Shown: positions 33,934 through 43,997, numbered from the stretch's first letter. The stretch is 64,000 nt of DNA from an uncultured Erythrobacter sp. (GCA_947503155.1 CANNCL010000001.1:620001-684000); one strand, 5' to 3'. Notes: a model not told the origin generated them from the letters alone. A program made the numbers and translations.

Positions 33934-34953
33934 TTAAATATCGCCGCCGGTTAGGCGCTGGCAGACAAGATCCAATTGATCGAGCGACCCATATTTAATC
34001 GTTATGTCGCCGGAACTCGGATCCGAATCGGCCTTGATTCGGACCTTTAAACCCAGAAAATCTTCCAAATGCCGCTGTACCGCCGCGATATCGGCGTTTT
34101 CATGTGGCAATCCAGTAGGCGCCCCTGAGGCCGCATCTGACGCCGCATCTGCCGCGCCGGCCTTTACGGCCTTCGCGACCTTACGGACCAGTTTTTCGAT
34201 CTCTCGCACGGACAGATTGTCATTCACCGCCTTTTGAGCGAGCGTTGCCGCATCATCTTGACCAATCAAGGCGCGGGCATGGCCCATTGAGAGCCGCCCT
34301 CCCTCCACCAGATCAAGAACCGCCGTGGGCAAGCCCAAAAGGCGTTGAATATTGGCAACATGGCTGCGGGATTTCTCAACCATCCGCGCAATTTCGGCCT
34401 GCGTCATACCTTCATCGTCAGACAGACGCTGATAGGCACGCGCTTCTTCAACCGGATTCAGGTCTTCACGCTGAAGGTTTTCAATCAGCGCGAGCGCCAT
34501 GACTTCGCGGTCATCCAATTCGCGGACAAGCGCCGGAATTTCATGAAGCCGGGCCTTTTGCGCGGCACGCCAGCGGCGCTCGCCCGCAACCAGTTGATAT
34601 TTACCCGAACCATGCGGACGCACGATAATGGGCTGAATCACGCCGCGTTTGGCAATGGACGCGGCCAGTTCTTCGAGCGCGCCCTCATCGAAATGCTTGC
34701 GCGGATTGCCCGGCAGAGGCTTAATCGAGGCAATTGAGAGCGATTGCAGCGGCGAATCAGTCGATCCATCCGCATTGCCGCGCTTATTCCCACCCTGCGG
34801 CGTACCGCTTCGTACCAATGGCTCTTCACGCTGGGTTTCGCCCATCAGAGCACCCAGCCCCTTGCCAAGCTTCTTCTTACGGTCAGCAGAGCTACGCTGC
34901 GGAACGGAAAAACGGATCGGATCGGACGAAGGTTTGCTCACATTCTTACTCAA
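33934..34953 (-). CDS. parB: Chromosome partitioning protein ParB
   Basis: Binds parS sites and spreads as a CTP-dependent clamp to segregate the chromosome origin. The 339-residue protein has the N-terminal ParA-interaction stretch (KKKLGKGLGALMGE near residue 27), the ParB/Srx CTPase core with GERRWRAAQKA, a helix-turn-helix (GMTQAEIARMVEKSRSHVANI), and a C-terminal dimerisation domain after an Ala-rich linker. The start is a TTG that overlaps the parA stop as TTGA; a GTG four codons later is an alternative. Three perfect parS sites lie 0.9 to 3.4 kb away. Confidence 0.96.
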   Translation of the reverse strand: MSKNVSKPSSDPIRFSVPQRSSADRKKKLGKGLGALMGETQREEPLVRSGTPQGGNKRGNADGSTDSPLQSLSIASIKPLPGNPRKHFDEGALEELAASIAKRGVIQPIIVRPHGSGKYQLVAGERRWRAAQKARLHEIPALVRELDDREVMALALIENLQREDLNPVEEARAYQRLSDDEGMTQAEIARMVEKSRSHVANIQRLLGLPTAVLDLVEGGRLSMGHARALIGQDDAATLAQKAVNDNLSVREIEKLVRKVAKAVKAGAADAASDAASGAPTGLPHENADIAAVQRHLEDFLGLKVRIKADSDPSSGDITIKYGSLDQLDLVCQRLTGGDI

Positions 34954-35726
34954 GCTGCTTGCCTTTCAGGCGGGAAACGGCCGATCAATTCGCGCGCCAA
35001 GGCGATATAGGCGCGGCTACCGACACAGGAATGGTCATATACGAGCGCTGGCAAGCCGTGGCTTGGCGCCTCCGAAAGGCGCACATTGCGCGGAATAACG
35101 GTTTCAAACACGAGATTACCAAGGCAATCGCGCACATCGTCGGAAACTTGATCGGTCAAACGGTTGCGGCGATCATACATTGTCAGCGCAACGCCGATAA
35201 TGTCGAGCGACGGGTTAAACCGCTGCTGGACCCGCTCAACCGTCTGGAGCAACTGGCTAAGCCCTTCGAGGGCGAAGAATTCGCATTGCAGCGGCACCAG
35301 CAATGTGTCTGCCGCGCACAGGGCGTTTAGCGTCAACAGCCCCAAAGATGGGGGGCAATCTATGAAACACACTTCATGGTCGGAATGATTTTCCAACGCC
35401 GTGCGCAAACGCGCGGTGCGTTCATCAACGGAGACCAATTCAATCTCTGCCCCGCTCAAATCGACCGTCGCGGGTACAATATCGAGACCAGGAATGGTGG
35501 TTTCGACCACTGCATCAGCCAGCGGCACTTCGTCTACGAGCAGATCATAGGTTGAAACTTCGCGTTGATCCGCGCCGACACCCAAACCGGTGGAAGCGTT
35601 GCCCTGCGGATCGAGGTCGATCAGGAGTGTTCGCCACCCAGTCGCTGCCATTGCGGTGGCCATATTAATGGCGGTTGTGGTCTTACCCACCCCGCCCTTT
35701 TGATTGGCTATCGCGATTGTCAGCAT
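34950..35726 (-). CDS. parA: Chromosome partitioning ATPase ParA
   Basis: A deviant-Walker ATPase of 258 residues that moves ParB-parS complexes along the nucleoid. The N-terminal KGGVGKTTTAINMA carries the signature lysine (residue 11), followed by DLDPQGNASTGLG and DCPPSLGLLTLNAL. Length and motifs are normal. It is followed by parB with a 4-base overlap and sits 60 bp downstream of rsmG, so rsmG-parA-parB probably form one unit. Confidence 0.96.
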   Translation of the reverse strand: MLTIAIANQKGGVGKTTTAINMATAMAATGWRTLLIDLDPQGNASTGLGVGADQREVSTYDLLVDEVPLADAVVETTIPGLDIVPATVDLSGAEIELVSVDERTARLRTALENHSDHEVCFIDCPPSLGLLTLNALCAADTLLVPLQCEFFALEGLSQLLQTVERVQQRFNPSLDIIGVALTMYDRRNRLTDQVSDDVRDCLGNLVFETVIPRNVRLSEAPSHGLPALVYDHSCVGSRAYIALARELIGRFPPERQAA

Positions 35727-35789
35727 AATGCGCGTCCCGTGTTGCCCCGTATTTGGGGTAGTAATCCGGCCATTCGCGGGCCGCTGCGC

Positions 35790-36431
35790 TCATTTCTTCG
35801 CGCTTTTGCTCACGATGATCCCTGCCTCCGCATCGGTCAATGATTGTTCCACGTGGAACATCCTCCGAACCAAAGGCTTTGCTTGATTCAATTCTTGCGC
35901 TGCAGATCGCCCCTTGGGCAATAGGTAGATCGTCGTCTTTGTGGAGAAGGGTGCGGATAAACGCAGAAGTTTTTCGAGCGGTGCGAAGGCCCGTGCCGAA
36001 ATGACCCATGATTTGAAGGGCTCAAGCCGCTCCAAACGGTCACCCTTGACCACACAATTCGTGAGGCCGAGCTCCTCTACACAGTGCTGAAGGAACTCTA
36101 CACGCCGCCCGCGGGATTCCACCAGAACGGTTTGGATTTGTGGGCGCAAAATTGCGATGACCAAGCCAGGCGGCCCAGCACCTGTGCCCAAATCCACCCA
36201 AGGGCCCGGAGCGCCATTTGCATATGTTTCACGTGGAACATGTTCTAAGAGCTGCGCACTATCCGCAAAATGGCGGACCCAAAGCTGCTCTTCCGAAGCC
36301 TTGCTAATCAAGTTCTGGCGCTGATTCTCTTCCAGCAAGAGCCTCGCAAAGCGCTCAAGACGCTCGCGCGCAACCTTATCGCCCCAACCTTGCGTGTAAG
36401 CGCGGGCCGACGATTCGTCCGATATCATCAT
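35790..36431 (-). CDS. rsmG: 16S rRNA (guanine527-N7)-methyltransferase RsmG
   Basis: Methylates G527 of 16S rRNA using S-adenosylmethionine. The 213-residue protein shows [23 protein letters not shown], the SAM-binding motif [18 protein letters not shown] and [14 protein letters not shown]. Its start overlaps the mnmG stop. Two parS sites are inside the gene, one near the 3' end. Confidence 0.95.
   Translation of the reverse strand: MMISDESSARAYTQGWGDKVARERLERFARLLLEENQRQNLISKASEEQLWVRHFADSAQLLEHVPRETYANGAPGPWVDLGTGAGPPGLVIAILRPQIQTVLVESRGRRVEFLQHCVEELGLTNCVVKGDRLERLEPFKSWVISARAFAPLEKLLRLSAPFSTKTTIYLLPKGRSAAQELNQAKPLVRRMFHVEQSLTDAEAGIIVSKSAKK
35845..35860. promoter_or_regulatory. parS site 1
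   Basis: TGTTCCACGTGGAACA, a perfect 16-bp palindrome identical to a parS form used in Caulobacter. It lies within the 3' part of rsmG, about 0.9 kb from the parB start. Confidence 0.9.
36225..36240. promoter_or_regulatory. parS site 2
   Basis: TGTTTCACGTGGAACA differs from the perfect palindrome only by the mixed TTC/GGA arms, a known parS form. It lies inside rsmG. Confidence 0.88.
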
Positions 36432-38284
36432 GCTGCGCGCTGCCAGCGCCGTGCATGGACCAACAATGCCGACAAAGCCGCTGGGGTCACACCAGCCACC
36501 CGCCCCGCTGCTGCGAGGGTTGTAGGAGCAGCGGCGGACAGTCTCTCAATCATCTCATTAGAAAGACCGGGCACCTGATCATACGGAAAATCCGAGGCCA
36601 AAGTCAGCTCCTCGCTCGCGCGCAAATCGCGCAATTCAGCCTCTTGCCGAGCAAGATATGGTTCGTAGGCGGCGTCCTCAGCCATCTCTTCCAAGAGCGG
36701 GTTCGATTGAAGATCACTGGCAGAGCCAATCCACGGAACCAAAACATCCAACGTAACTCCGTCATGCCTAAGCCATTCCGATACCGGCTTTTCCCCGCCA
36801 TCGCGGCGCACCGGCAATCCGCTATCAGCCAATTCCTTGGAGTGAATTTTGGTCGCGAACATATCTGCAATAGCTTCTCGCCCGCTCTCACGCTGCTCAA
36901 ACCATTGCGCGCGTTCTGCCCCAATACAACCAGCGCTCAGTCCAAGCGGTGTCAGCCTAGTCGACGCATTGTTTGCGCGCAGGCGCAGGCGGTATTCGGC
37001 GCGGGAGGTCAGCATCCGATACGGCTCATTCACCCCCTGCAAGGTGAGATCATCAATCATCACGGCGATGTAAGAATTTGCGCGATCTAGTGACGGTGCC
37101 GCTTTGTCCAAAGCAGCAGCGGCCGCCTCAAACCCGGCAACCAATCCTTGCGCGGCGGCTTCTTCATACCCCGTCGTGCCATTTATCTGACCAGCGCAAT
37201 ACAGACCCGGAATCGCCCTCACCTGAAGATCAGGCGTGAGCGCGCGGGGATCAATATGGTCATATTCAACAGCGTAGCCGGGCACAGCCATCTCAACCGC
37301 GCCCAGGCCGGGCATTGCGCGCAACATGTCATGCTGCACATCAACCGGTAGGGATGTACTGATCCCATTGGGATAGACGAAATGTGTGGTCAGCCCTTCC
37401 GGTTCGAGGAAGACTTGGTGGCCATCACGATCGCCGAAGCGGTGGATCTTATCCTCTATCGAGGGGCAATAACGCGGCCCCGCAGCGTCAATTGCACCGG
37501 AAAACAGCGGGGAACGATGGAGGTTTGCCCGAATTATGTCATGCGCGGCATGGGTGGTGCGGGTGATCGCACAGAAAACCTGCGGGTTCCGGCGCGCAGA
37601 GGTCAGCGCGGACATAGTCCAGCTGTCATCGTCCGAATGCTGCTCATCTAAAACAGCCCAATCGATCGTGCGCCCATCCAAACGCGGGGGAGTACCGGTC
37701 TTTAAGCGTGCCATCGGTAGGTCAGCGCCGCGCAATTGTTGCGCCAGACGCTTCGCAGCATCCTCGCCTATACGCCCGCCTTCAAACCGTTCTTCACCCC
37801 GAAACAGCACCCCGCCAAGGAATGTGCCCGTACACAGCACAACGCGCTGTGCATGAAGCACAGTTCCGTCGGCCAACTCCAATCCGCTGACATTGCCGCC
37901 AGATAGCGCAAGCGCCGCTGCTTCACCCTCGATCAACGTCAAGTTTTCTTGAGCATGAACCACGGACTGCACAGCGGCTTTGAAAAGCACGCGGTCCGCT
38001 TGAACTCGGGGGCCCCAAACCGCGCTCCCCTTTGAGCGGTTGAGCATCCGGTAATGAATTGCCCCAGCATCCGCTGCCCGGCCAAGAACGCCGTCCAGAG
38101 CGTCAACCTCGCGCACCAAATGGCCCTTCCCCAACCCGCCAATGGCAGGATTGCAGCTCATCGCGCCAACAGCATTGAGGTCAAAGCTCACCAAACCCGT
38201 GCGCGCACCCATCCTTGCAGCAGCGCAGGCTGCTTCGACACCGGCATGTCCGCCGCCGATCACAAGGACATCAAAGGATTGCAT
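36428..38284 (-). CDS. mnmG: tRNA uridine-5-carboxymethylaminomethyl(34) synthesis enzyme MnmG
   Basis: The FAD-dependent partner of MnmE that modifies the wobble uridine of several tRNAs. The 618-residue protein starts [19 protein letters not shown] (FAD Rossmann motif) and contains [30 protein letters not shown] and [18 protein letters not shown]. The C-terminal helical domain binds MnmE. I use the ATG at 38284; three codons upstream there is only a TTG. It is followed by rsmG with a 4-base overlap, the gid operon order. Confidence 0.96.
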   Translation of the reverse strand: MQSFDVLVIGGGHAGVEAACAAARMGARTGLVSFDLNAVGAMSCNPAIGGLGKGHLVREVDALDGVLGRAADAGAIHYRMLNRSKGSAVWGPRVQADRVLFKAAVQSVVHAQENLTLIEGEAAALALSGGNVSGLELADGTVLHAQRVVLCTGTFLGGVLFRGEERFEGGRIGEDAAKRLAQQLRGADLPMARLKTGTPPRLDGRTIDWAVLDEQHSDDDSWTMSALTSARRNPQVFCAITRTTHAAHDIIRANLHRSPLFSGAIDAAGPRYCPSIEDKIHRFGDRDGHQVFLEPEGLTTHFVYPNGISTSLPVDVQHDMLRAMPGLGAVEMAVPGYAVEYDHIDPRALTPDLQVRAIPGLYCAGQINGTTGYEEAAAQGLVAGFEAAAAALDKAAPSLDRANSYIAVMIDDLTLQGVNEPYRMLTSRAEYRLRLRANNASTRLTPLGLSAGCIGAERAQWFEQRESGREAIADMFATKIHSKELADSGLPVRRDGGEKPVSEWLRHDGVTLDVLVPWIGSASDLQSNPLLEEMAEDAAYEPYLARQEAELRDLRASEELTLASDFPYDQVPGLSNEMIERLSAAAPTTLAAAGRVAGVTPAALSALLVHARRWQRAA

Positions 38285-38325
38285 CGGGATCAAATAGGCA
38301 CTCGAAAGCGGCCCGTCAAAGAAAC

Positions 38326-38341
38326 TGTTTCACGTGGAACA
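38326..38341. promoter_or_regulatory. parS site 3
   Basis: TGTTTCACGTGGAACA, identical to site 2. It lies in the 83-bp gap between mnmG and mnmE. Confidence 0.88.
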
Positions 38342-38367
38342 TACTTGTCGCCAACGCTGCGCTGCGA

Positions 38368-39666
38368 CTATTTCCCAATGCAGAACCGGCCAAACAAGGC
38401 ATCAAGCATTTCTTCCGTCGTCGCCCGACCAATTAGACGATCAAACGCTAAGCGCGCCCGGCGTAGCTCTTCACCGACCAACAAGAAGTCCGATTGGCCA
38501 TGCGCCGCCTTCAAAGCCTCGTAAGCTTCGGTGAGGCGCGAAGATTGGCGGGTGTTGATAGCCGCCTCGCCCGGCTTCGGCAGCGCTCTGCGAGCTTCCT
38601 CGACCAAGGCCGCTTTGAGCGAGACCACCCCCTCCCCCGAGACAGCAGAGACAATGTGCCGTGCGGCGGGTTTTGCTTCGAAATCACTGGCATCACAGCG
38701 TGCGGCAACTTCCCAGCAGTTTGGCGGACCCTCACCCGCATTGCCAAGCCAGAGGACAATGTCCGCCTTCGCAAATTCGCCTCGTGCCCGTTCAATCCCA
38801 ATCGCCTCAATTTCCTCAGCAGCCTGATCGCGCAACCCAGCGGTGTCGATCAAAGTGAAAGGGACGCCCATAATGCCGACGCTGCGTTCAATTACGTCGC
38901 GCGTGGTTCCAGCAATCGCCGATGTAATCGCAGCTTCGCTTTCTGTAAGCGCGTTAAACAGCGTCGATTTCCCCGAATTAGGGGGGCCGGCAAGAACGAC
39001 GCGAAAACCCTCTTTCAACTTTTCGGAACGCGGGGATTCAAGAAAAACGCTCAATTCCGTAATCAATTCCGCAATGTTCCACGTGAAACCTTCGGGCATG
39101 GCGCCAACCTTGTCCCCGACATCATCCTCATCCGAAAAATCGAGCGCAGCCTCTATCTGCGCAGAGAGCCTGAGTACGGCGTCACGCCACCCATCGACTT
39201 TGCCGGATAACAATCCGTTCGCATTGGCCACCGCAGCGGCGCGCTGCATTTCGGTTTCTGCTTCCAACAGGTCCGCCAATCCCTCCGCCTCTGCGAGGTC
39301 CATCCGGCCATTGGCAAAAGCTCTGCGTGTGAATTCACCCTCTTCGGCGTGGCGAAGGCCGTCCATTGCGGCAAGCTCATCACAAACCGCGCTCAAAACA
39401 GCGCGCCCACCGTGACAATGTAACTCGGCGCAATCTTCCCCGGTTGCCGAGGCTGGGCCTGGGAACGACAAAACCAATGCTTCATCGAGCAAATCACCGG
39501 TCTTTGACCGCAGTTTCGCTAGGCTTGCGCGCCGAGGTTCAAAACCCCTTCCCGCCAATAAACACAACGCATCAAGCGCGCGCGGGCCGCTAAGCCGGAT
39601 CACACCAATCGCCGCAGGCGCGGATCCGCTTGAAACAGCAAAAATTGTCGGGATTTGTGTATTCAT
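38368..39666 (-). CDS. mnmE: tRNA modification GTPase MnmE
   Basis: GTPase that works with MnmG on wobble uridines. The 432-residue protein has the N-terminal tetrahydrofolate-binding domain (to about 115), a helical domain with an inserted G domain (G1 GPPNSGKST near residue 227, G2 GTTRD, G3 DTAGLRD) and the C-terminal CIGK whose Cys is essential in E. coli. The G4 motif, normally NKxD, reads A-R-C-D here near residues 321-324, so guanine recognition may rest on the Asp alone. A near-parS sequence lies inside the gene. Confidence 0.94.
   Translation of the reverse strand: MNTQIPTIFAVSSGSAPAAIGVIRLSGPRALDALCLLAGRGFEPRRASLAKLRSKTGDLLDEALVLSFPGPASATGEDCAELHCHGGRAVLSAVCDELAAMDGLRHAEEGEFTRRAFANGRMDLAEAEGLADLLEAETEMQRAAAVANANGLLSGKVDGWRDAVLRLSAQIEAALDFSDEDDVGDKVGAMPEGFTWNIAELITELSVFLESPRSEKLKEGFRVVLAGPPNSGKSTLFNALTESEAAITSAIAGTTRDVIERSVGIMGVPFTLIDTAGLRDQAAEEIEAIGIERARGEFAKADIVLWLGNAGEGPPNCWEVAARCDASDFEAKPAARHIVSAVSGEGVVSLKAALVEEARRALPKPGEAAINTRQSSRLTEAYEALKAAHGQSDFLLVGEELRRARLAFDRLIGRATTEEMLDALFGRFCIGK
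39075..39090. promoter_or_regulatory. Near-parS sequence inside mnmE
   Basis: TGTTCCACGTGAAACC matches the parS pattern except for the last base (C instead of A). It may be a weak fourth ParB site. Confidence 0.55.
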
Positions 39667-39696
39667 AGCGCAATCGTCTTTTTGGCGACCCTCAGA

Positions 39697-39981
39697 TCAA
39701 TCCGAAGAATCGCCCTTCGACTTGCTTGAAGAACGCGCGCTCGATCCGCCAGTAGCGTTGCGCATCCCGCCTTCTACGAAGGTTTGAAACAGCTTCATGC
39801 CCATCTGCCCCATTGGCGCGAGAGCTTGGGCATATTCTTGAAGCTGATCAGGGCTGCTTACACCCTTCATCGCCTTGGCTACCGTATCAACATAGACGCT
39901 GTTTGCTTGGCTTACGTCCGGAAGCCCCATGAAACTGCGAGCTTCTTCTGGCGTGCATTCAATTTCGACATTGATCTTCAT
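39697..39981 (-). CDS. DUF6489 family protein
   Basis: A 94-residue protein matching DUF6489, restricted to alphaproteobacteria and without a known role. It begins MKINVEIECTPEEARSFMGLPDVS, has a helical middle (PDQLQEYAQALAPMGQMGMKLFQTF) and a Ser/Lys-rich disordered tail. It is directly upstream of mnmE on the same strand (30 bp gap), so co-transcription is likely. Confidence 0.82.
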   Translation of the reverse strand: MKINVEIECTPEEARSFMGLPDVSQANSVYVDTVAKAMKGVSSPDQLQEYAQALAPMGQMGMKLFQTFVEGGMRNATGGSSARSSSKSKGDSSD

Positions 39982-40109
39982 AAGTCTCTCCGCTCGCGCC
40001 TAGTTCTGGCCAACATTCTTGGCGTCTCACCCCATATTTGGGTTTGCCGAATGCTATGCGCAATGGGTACGCTGCTAACAGGCCCAATACGAGAGGAAAC
40101 CGCCCAATC

Positions 40110-40526
40110 ATGCCAAGTTCCGCAGCAATGCCCACCAGCGAAGCTCTTGCCCGGTGGCACGATGTCGCCGCAAACGGCAGCAAACCAGACGAATTGGCGG
40201 CAATCATGCGCGAAGATGCCGTGTTCCACTCCCCCGTCGTCCATACACCGCAAAAAGGACGCCCGATCGTGGTCGCCTATCTCTCAGCAGCGGGTCAAAC
40301 GCTAGGAAACGATGAATTTCGCTATGTCAGAGAAGTGGTTGGCGAAGGAACTGCGGTGCTTGAATTCACGACCGAAATGGACGGTATCCGGGTCAACGGG
40401 ATCGATATGATCACATTTGACGATGACGGGCTCATTACGGAATTCAAGGTGATGGTGCGACCTTTGAAAGCAATCAACAAAGTTTGGGAAATGATGGGCG
40501 CTCAGTTGGAGCGGCAAAAAAACTAG
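40110..40526 (+). CDS. Nuclear transport factor 2-like (SnoaL-like) family protein
   Basis: A 138-residue protein with a cone-shaped NTF2-like fold: SEALARWHDVAANGSKPDELAAIM, DAVFHSPVVHTPQKGR, and the strand pair GIDMITFDDDGLITEFKVMVRPLKAIN. Families with this fold bind small hydrophobic ligands or act as isomerases; this member cannot be assigned. It is the only plus-strand gene between parB and hemE, so it runs against the local direction. The ATG at 40110 has AGAGGA 12 bases upstream. Confidence 0.8.
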   Translation: MPSSAAMPTSEALARWHDVAANGSKPDELAAIMREDAVFHSPVVHTPQKGRPIVVAYLSAAGQTLGNDEFRYVREVVGEGTAVLEFTTEMDGIRVNGIDMITFDDDGLITEFKVMVRPLKAINKVWEMMGAQLERQKN

Positions 40527-40939
40527 TCGCGCGCCTCGGTCAGGAAATAATCAGCTCTACCCTTCGGCTCGACCGGAACACTATAAAGGCTGAGGGGGAT
40601 GGCCAATACCCACGCTAAGGACAGCTGCGCCATAGCGATGAACGAAGCTATCATCACGGATGTCCAAGCAGCGACGCCAGCAACCAATAGGATGAGAGCG
40701 AGGCGCGGCCCAAACGGGTCCGTCTCATTCTCTAAGGCACCTGCTTGACGCAGTATTTCCGAAGCGCACGAATGATCGCCGCGAAACACCGTCAAGCGGT
40801 GACCACCAAGCGCCATTGAGATATATTCAGTGGCAGCATGGGCTTCGCCATCGACCCAAGCACGAATTCCATAACCGCGCAGCATTGAAGCAATCTGGAT
40901 CGCCTCAAATCGCGAAACAAATACCGCGATCAGGGCCAT
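40523..40939 (-). CDS. DUF2007-like protein with membrane segments
   Basis: A 138-residue protein. The N-terminal half (ALIAVFVSRFEAIQIASMLRG, then YISMALGGHRLTVFRGD) looks like DUF2007, a small ACT-like domain proposed to sense signals. The C-terminal half has two hydrophobic stretches (LALILLVAGVAAWTSVMIASFI and LSLAWVLAIPLSL) that should span the membrane. The start at 40939 (MALIAVF) fits the family; the frame begins seven codons earlier. It lies just downstream of rho and its end overlaps the NTF2-like gene by 4 bp. Confidence 0.72.
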   Translation of the reverse strand: MALIAVFVSRFEAIQIASMLRGYGIRAWVDGEAHAATEYISMALGGHRLTVFRGDHSCASEILRQAGALENETDPFGPRLALILLVAGVAAWTSVMIASFIAMAQLSLAWVLAIPLSLYSVPVEPKGRADYFLTEARD

Positions 40940-40999
40940 GTTGCTGTCCTTGCGCTCCACGGTTCGATCCTCCGCCTGATCCCATAATTCGCCGGGTGT

Positions 41000-42265
41000 T
41001 TACTGATTCATCGTATCGAAGAAATCTTCGTTGGTCTTCGAATCCTTCATCTTGTCGAGCAGGAATTCCATCGCATCGACAGTGCCCATCTGCATGAGAA
41101 TCCGGCGCAGGACCCACATTTTCGACAGCTTATCCTTCTCAACCAGCAACTCTTCCTTACGCGTACCCGATTTGCCCACATCGAGCGCTGGGAAGATGCG
41201 TTTGTCGGAAACTTTGCGGTCGAGGACAATTTCCGAGTTACCGGTGCCCTTGAACTCTTCGAAGATCACTTCGTCCATACGGCTGCCCGTATCGATCAAC
41301 GCGGTTGCGATGATAGAGAGCGAGCCGCCTTCCTCAATGTTACGCGCGGCACCAAAAAAGCGCTTTGGACGCTGCAATGCGTTGGCATCGACACCGCCGG
41401 TAAGAACTTTACCGGAGCTTGGAACAACAGTGTTGTAGGCGCGGCCAAGGCGCGTGATCGAGTCCAGAAGAATGACAACATCATTCTTATGCTCGACCAG
41501 GCGTTTCGCTTTTTCAATAACCATTTCAGCAACTTGAACGTGGCGATTGGCCGGTTCGTCAAAGGTTGAGGAGATCACCTCACCCTTAACACTGCGCTGC
41601 ATATCGGTGACTTCTTCGGGCCGCTCATCAACGAGCAGGACCAACAGAAACACCTCTGGGTGGTTGTCTGTGATCGCTTTGGCAATGTTTTGCAGCAGCA
41701 CGGTTTTACCCGTGCGCGGCGGCGCCACGATCAAAGCGCGTTGTCCCTTACCTTGCGGTGACACGATATCGATCACGCGGGCGGATTTGTCCTTCACCGT
41801 TGGATCAAGCGTGTCGAGCGACAGTTTCTGATCCGGATAAAGCGGGGTTAAATTGTCGAAATTGGTGCGCATCCGCACCGCTTCTGGGTCTTCGAAATTG
41901 ACCGTCGTCAACACGGTAAGCGCGAAATACCGCTCTTCACCTTTCGGCGCGCGAATTTCACCTTCGACCGTATCGCCGGTGCGCAAACCCCATTTGCGGA
42001 TTTGATTGGGCGAAACATAAATATCGCCCGGTCCCGCGAGATAATTCGCATCGGGAGAGCGCAGGAAGCCAAAGCCATCTTGCTGCACCTCAATGGTGCC
42101 GATGCCCATGATCTTCTCTTCGTATTCTTCGTCTTCCGCCAGTTCGCGCAGGATGCTGAACAGCAGATCCTGACGCCGCATGGTAGAGGCGCCTTCGACG
42201 CCCAATTCTTCGGCCATTTTGACCAGTTCAGCCGGCGCGCGTTCTTTTAAGTCTTTAAGATGCAT
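41000..42265 (-). CDS. rho: Transcription termination factor Rho
   Basis: Hexameric RNA helicase that ends transcription at Rho-dependent sites. The 421-residue protein has the N-terminal helix bundle ([20 protein letters not shown]), the cold-shock RNA-binding domain ([29 protein letters not shown]) and the RecA-like ATPase with [17 protein letters not shown] near residue 172, then [11 protein letters not shown]. The 257 bp between rho and hemJ must carry the rho leader; I see no clear attenuator there. Confidence 0.97.
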   Translation of the reverse strand: MHLKDLKERAPAELVKMAEELGVEGASTMRRQDLLFSILRELAEDEEYEEKIMGIGTIEVQQDGFGFLRSPDANYLAGPGDIYVSPNQIRKWGLRTGDTVEGEIRAPKGEERYFALTVLTTVNFEDPEAVRMRTNFDNLTPLYPDQKLSLDTLDPTVKDKSARVIDIVSPQGKGQRALIVAPPRTGKTVLLQNIAKAITDNHPEVFLLVLLVDERPEEVTDMQRSVKGEVISSTFDEPANRHVQVAEMVIEKAKRLVEHKNDVVILLDSITRLGRAYNTVVPSSGKVLTGGVDANALQRPKRFFGAARNIEEGGSLSIIATALIDTGSRMDEVIFEEFKGTGNSEIVLDRKVSDKRIFPALDVGKSGTRKEELLVEKDKLSKMWVLRRILMQMGTVDAMEFLLDKMKDSKTNEDFFDTMNQ

Positions 42266-42522
42266 TGATTATTTGTTCCAGAATATAGGAAGTTACCGGC
42301 GGGTCAGTACCTGTTTGGACGCAAGTGCCCTAAGATTTGAATTGCGCAAAATACCGGGTATTTCGAGCGGGAGATTGGGCACAAGTGACAAGGTGAGGGC
42401 TTGGAGAAAGCAGACCTGGCCGCGTATTTGTGACGGGGCCGATGCCGTTTGTGTTGCCCGCAAATTATGACCCAAATTGCCGCGCGTCAATCGCGGAATG
42501 GTATTTCGCCGCGCAAATAGGC

Positions 42523-42969
42523 TCAGAATGGCCGAATATAGACAAGCACCACGATCAAAACGAGCAGCAGTCCGGGCACTTCTCCGATCATTCGCAGTGT
42601 CTTTTCGGATAGCGGCCGCTCGCCGCGCGCCATCTTCTTGGTCTGTGCAACCAACCAACCGTGATATCCCGTCAGGCCGAGCACCAGTGCAATCTTAGCA
42701 TGAATCCAGCCGCCAGCGACAAACGCATTGGTTGTATAAGCGAGCGTAAGTCCCAAGACCCACACAATCATCATACTGGGTGATAGGATGATCTTACGCA
42801 GTTTCCCCATCCGCTCAGCCCATTTCGCCTCGCCTTCTGATCCCGGCGCATGATCGAGCATATAGATGCATTGGCGCGGCAACATGAACAGCCCGGCAAG
42901 CCAGAACACCATGAAGATGACATGGCCAACTTTCAGCCACGGATAAATCGTGAGGAGGGCGTCTTGCAT
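42523..42969 (-). CDS. hemJ: Protoporphyrinogen oxidase HemJ
   Basis: A membrane protein of 148 residues of the HemJ family, which oxidises protoporphyrinogen IX to protoporphyrin IX in many proteobacteria lacking HemG or HemY. Four hydrophobic segments are visible, starting with VGHVIFMVFWLAGLFMLPR, whose His and Arg are conserved in HemJ; the segment with KIALVLGLTGYHGWLV carries another conserved His. The ATG at 42969 lies 12 bp after the hemE stop with AAGAGA just upstream. Two adjacent haem genes, then rho, is a common alphaproteobacterial order. Confidence 0.9.
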   Translation of the reverse strand: MQDALLTIYPWLKVGHVIFMVFWLAGLFMLPRQCIYMLDHAPGSEGEAKWAERMGKLRKIILSPSMMIVWVLGLTLAYTTNAFVAGGWIHAKIALVLGLTGYHGWLVAQTKKMARGERPLSEKTLRMIGEVPGLLLVLIVVLVYIRPF

Positions 42970-42980
42970 GACTATCTCTT

Positions 42981-43997
42981 TCAACCTCTGACCGCGCGGA
43001 GAAGCTCTTCAACATGCTCTATCGGAGTGAATTGTCCGATTCCGTGACCAAGGTTGAAGACATGCGGTCGACCTTCAAAAGCCTCGAGCAGAAATTTCAC
43101 GCGTTTCGGCAAAGCCGGTCCGCCCGCCTCGACCAGCAGAGGATCCAGATTACCCTGAACCGGCATCCCCTCTGGCAAAACGGAATTCGCCCAGACAGGA
43201 TCAAGCGTTTCATCAAGACCAACCGCATCAACCCCGGTCTCGCGTGCATAAGCGGGAAGTTTCGCCCCTGCCCCCTTTGGAAAGCCAATAATCGGCGTAT
43301 CGGGATGCGATTGCTTAATCGCGGCAACGATCTTTGCATTCGGCGCGACAACCCAGCGTTCAAATTCGTCCGGAGCCAGCGATCCAGCCCAGCTATCGAA
43401 CAATTGCACCGCCTCTGCACCAGCATCAATCTGCCCGCGCAAATAGGTGATCGACACATCGATAATCGCATCGCATATCGCCTGAAGCCGCGCCGGATCA
43501 CGATAGGCAAGCAACCGCGCTGGCCCCTGATCTTTCGACCCCTGACCTGCGATCATGTAAGTCGCCACAGTCCACGGCGATCCCGCAAAACCCAGCATCG
43601 TAACCTGATCACTGATCAATCCGCGGGTCTTGCGCACGGTTTCATAGATTGGATCAAACCGATCAAACGAGCTGGAGAAATCCTCCAACCTTGCCTCAAG
43701 CAAAGTGGGACTGAGTTTAGGCCCCTCGCCCGCTAAAAATTCCAAGCCCTGCCCCATTGCATGCGGCACGATCAGAATATCGGAAAACAGGATTGCCCCA
43801 TCAAACCCGAACCGCCGGATTGGCTGAACTGTGATCTCCGCAGCCGCATCGCTGTCATAGACAAGCTTTAGAAAACCGCCCTTATCAGCGCGCAATTCGC
43901 GATATTCAGGCAGATACCGCCCAGCCTGACGCATCAGCCAGATAGGAGCGATTTCTTGGGAAGAACCCTTCAGGGTGTCGAGTAAAGGACCAGGCAT
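42981..43997 (-). CDS. hemE: Uroporphyrinogen decarboxylase
   Basis: Converts uroporphyrinogen III to coproporphyrinogen III in haem synthesis. The 338-residue protein carries the family signatures PIWLMRQAGRYLPEYRELR near residue 18, GFDGAILFSDILIVPHAMG with the catalytic Asp, and GFAGSPWTVATYM; the end GHGIGQFTPIEHVEELL is typical. It marks the left border of the candidate replication origin. Confidence 0.97.
   Translation of the reverse strand: MPGPLLDTLKGSSQEIAPIWLMRQAGRYLPEYRELRADKGGFLKLVYDSDAAAEITVQPIRRFGFDGAILFSDILIVPHAMGQGLEFLAGEGPKLSPTLLEARLEDFSSSFDRFDPIYETVRKTRGLISDQVTMLGFAGSPWTVATYMIAGQGSKDQGPARLLAYRDPARLQAICDAIIDVSITYLRGQIDAGAEAVQLFDSWAGSLAPDEFERWVVAPNAKIVAAIKQSHPDTPIIGFPKGAGAKLPAYARETGVDAVGLDETLDPVWANSVLPEGMPVQGNLDPLLVEAGGPALPKRVKFLLEAFEGRPHVFNLGHGIGQFTPIEHVEELLRAVRG

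Noticed and set aside
43014..43736. 240-codon plus-strand frame inside hemE
   Set aside because: hemE is intact with all signatures; the opposite frame has no similarity that I can see.
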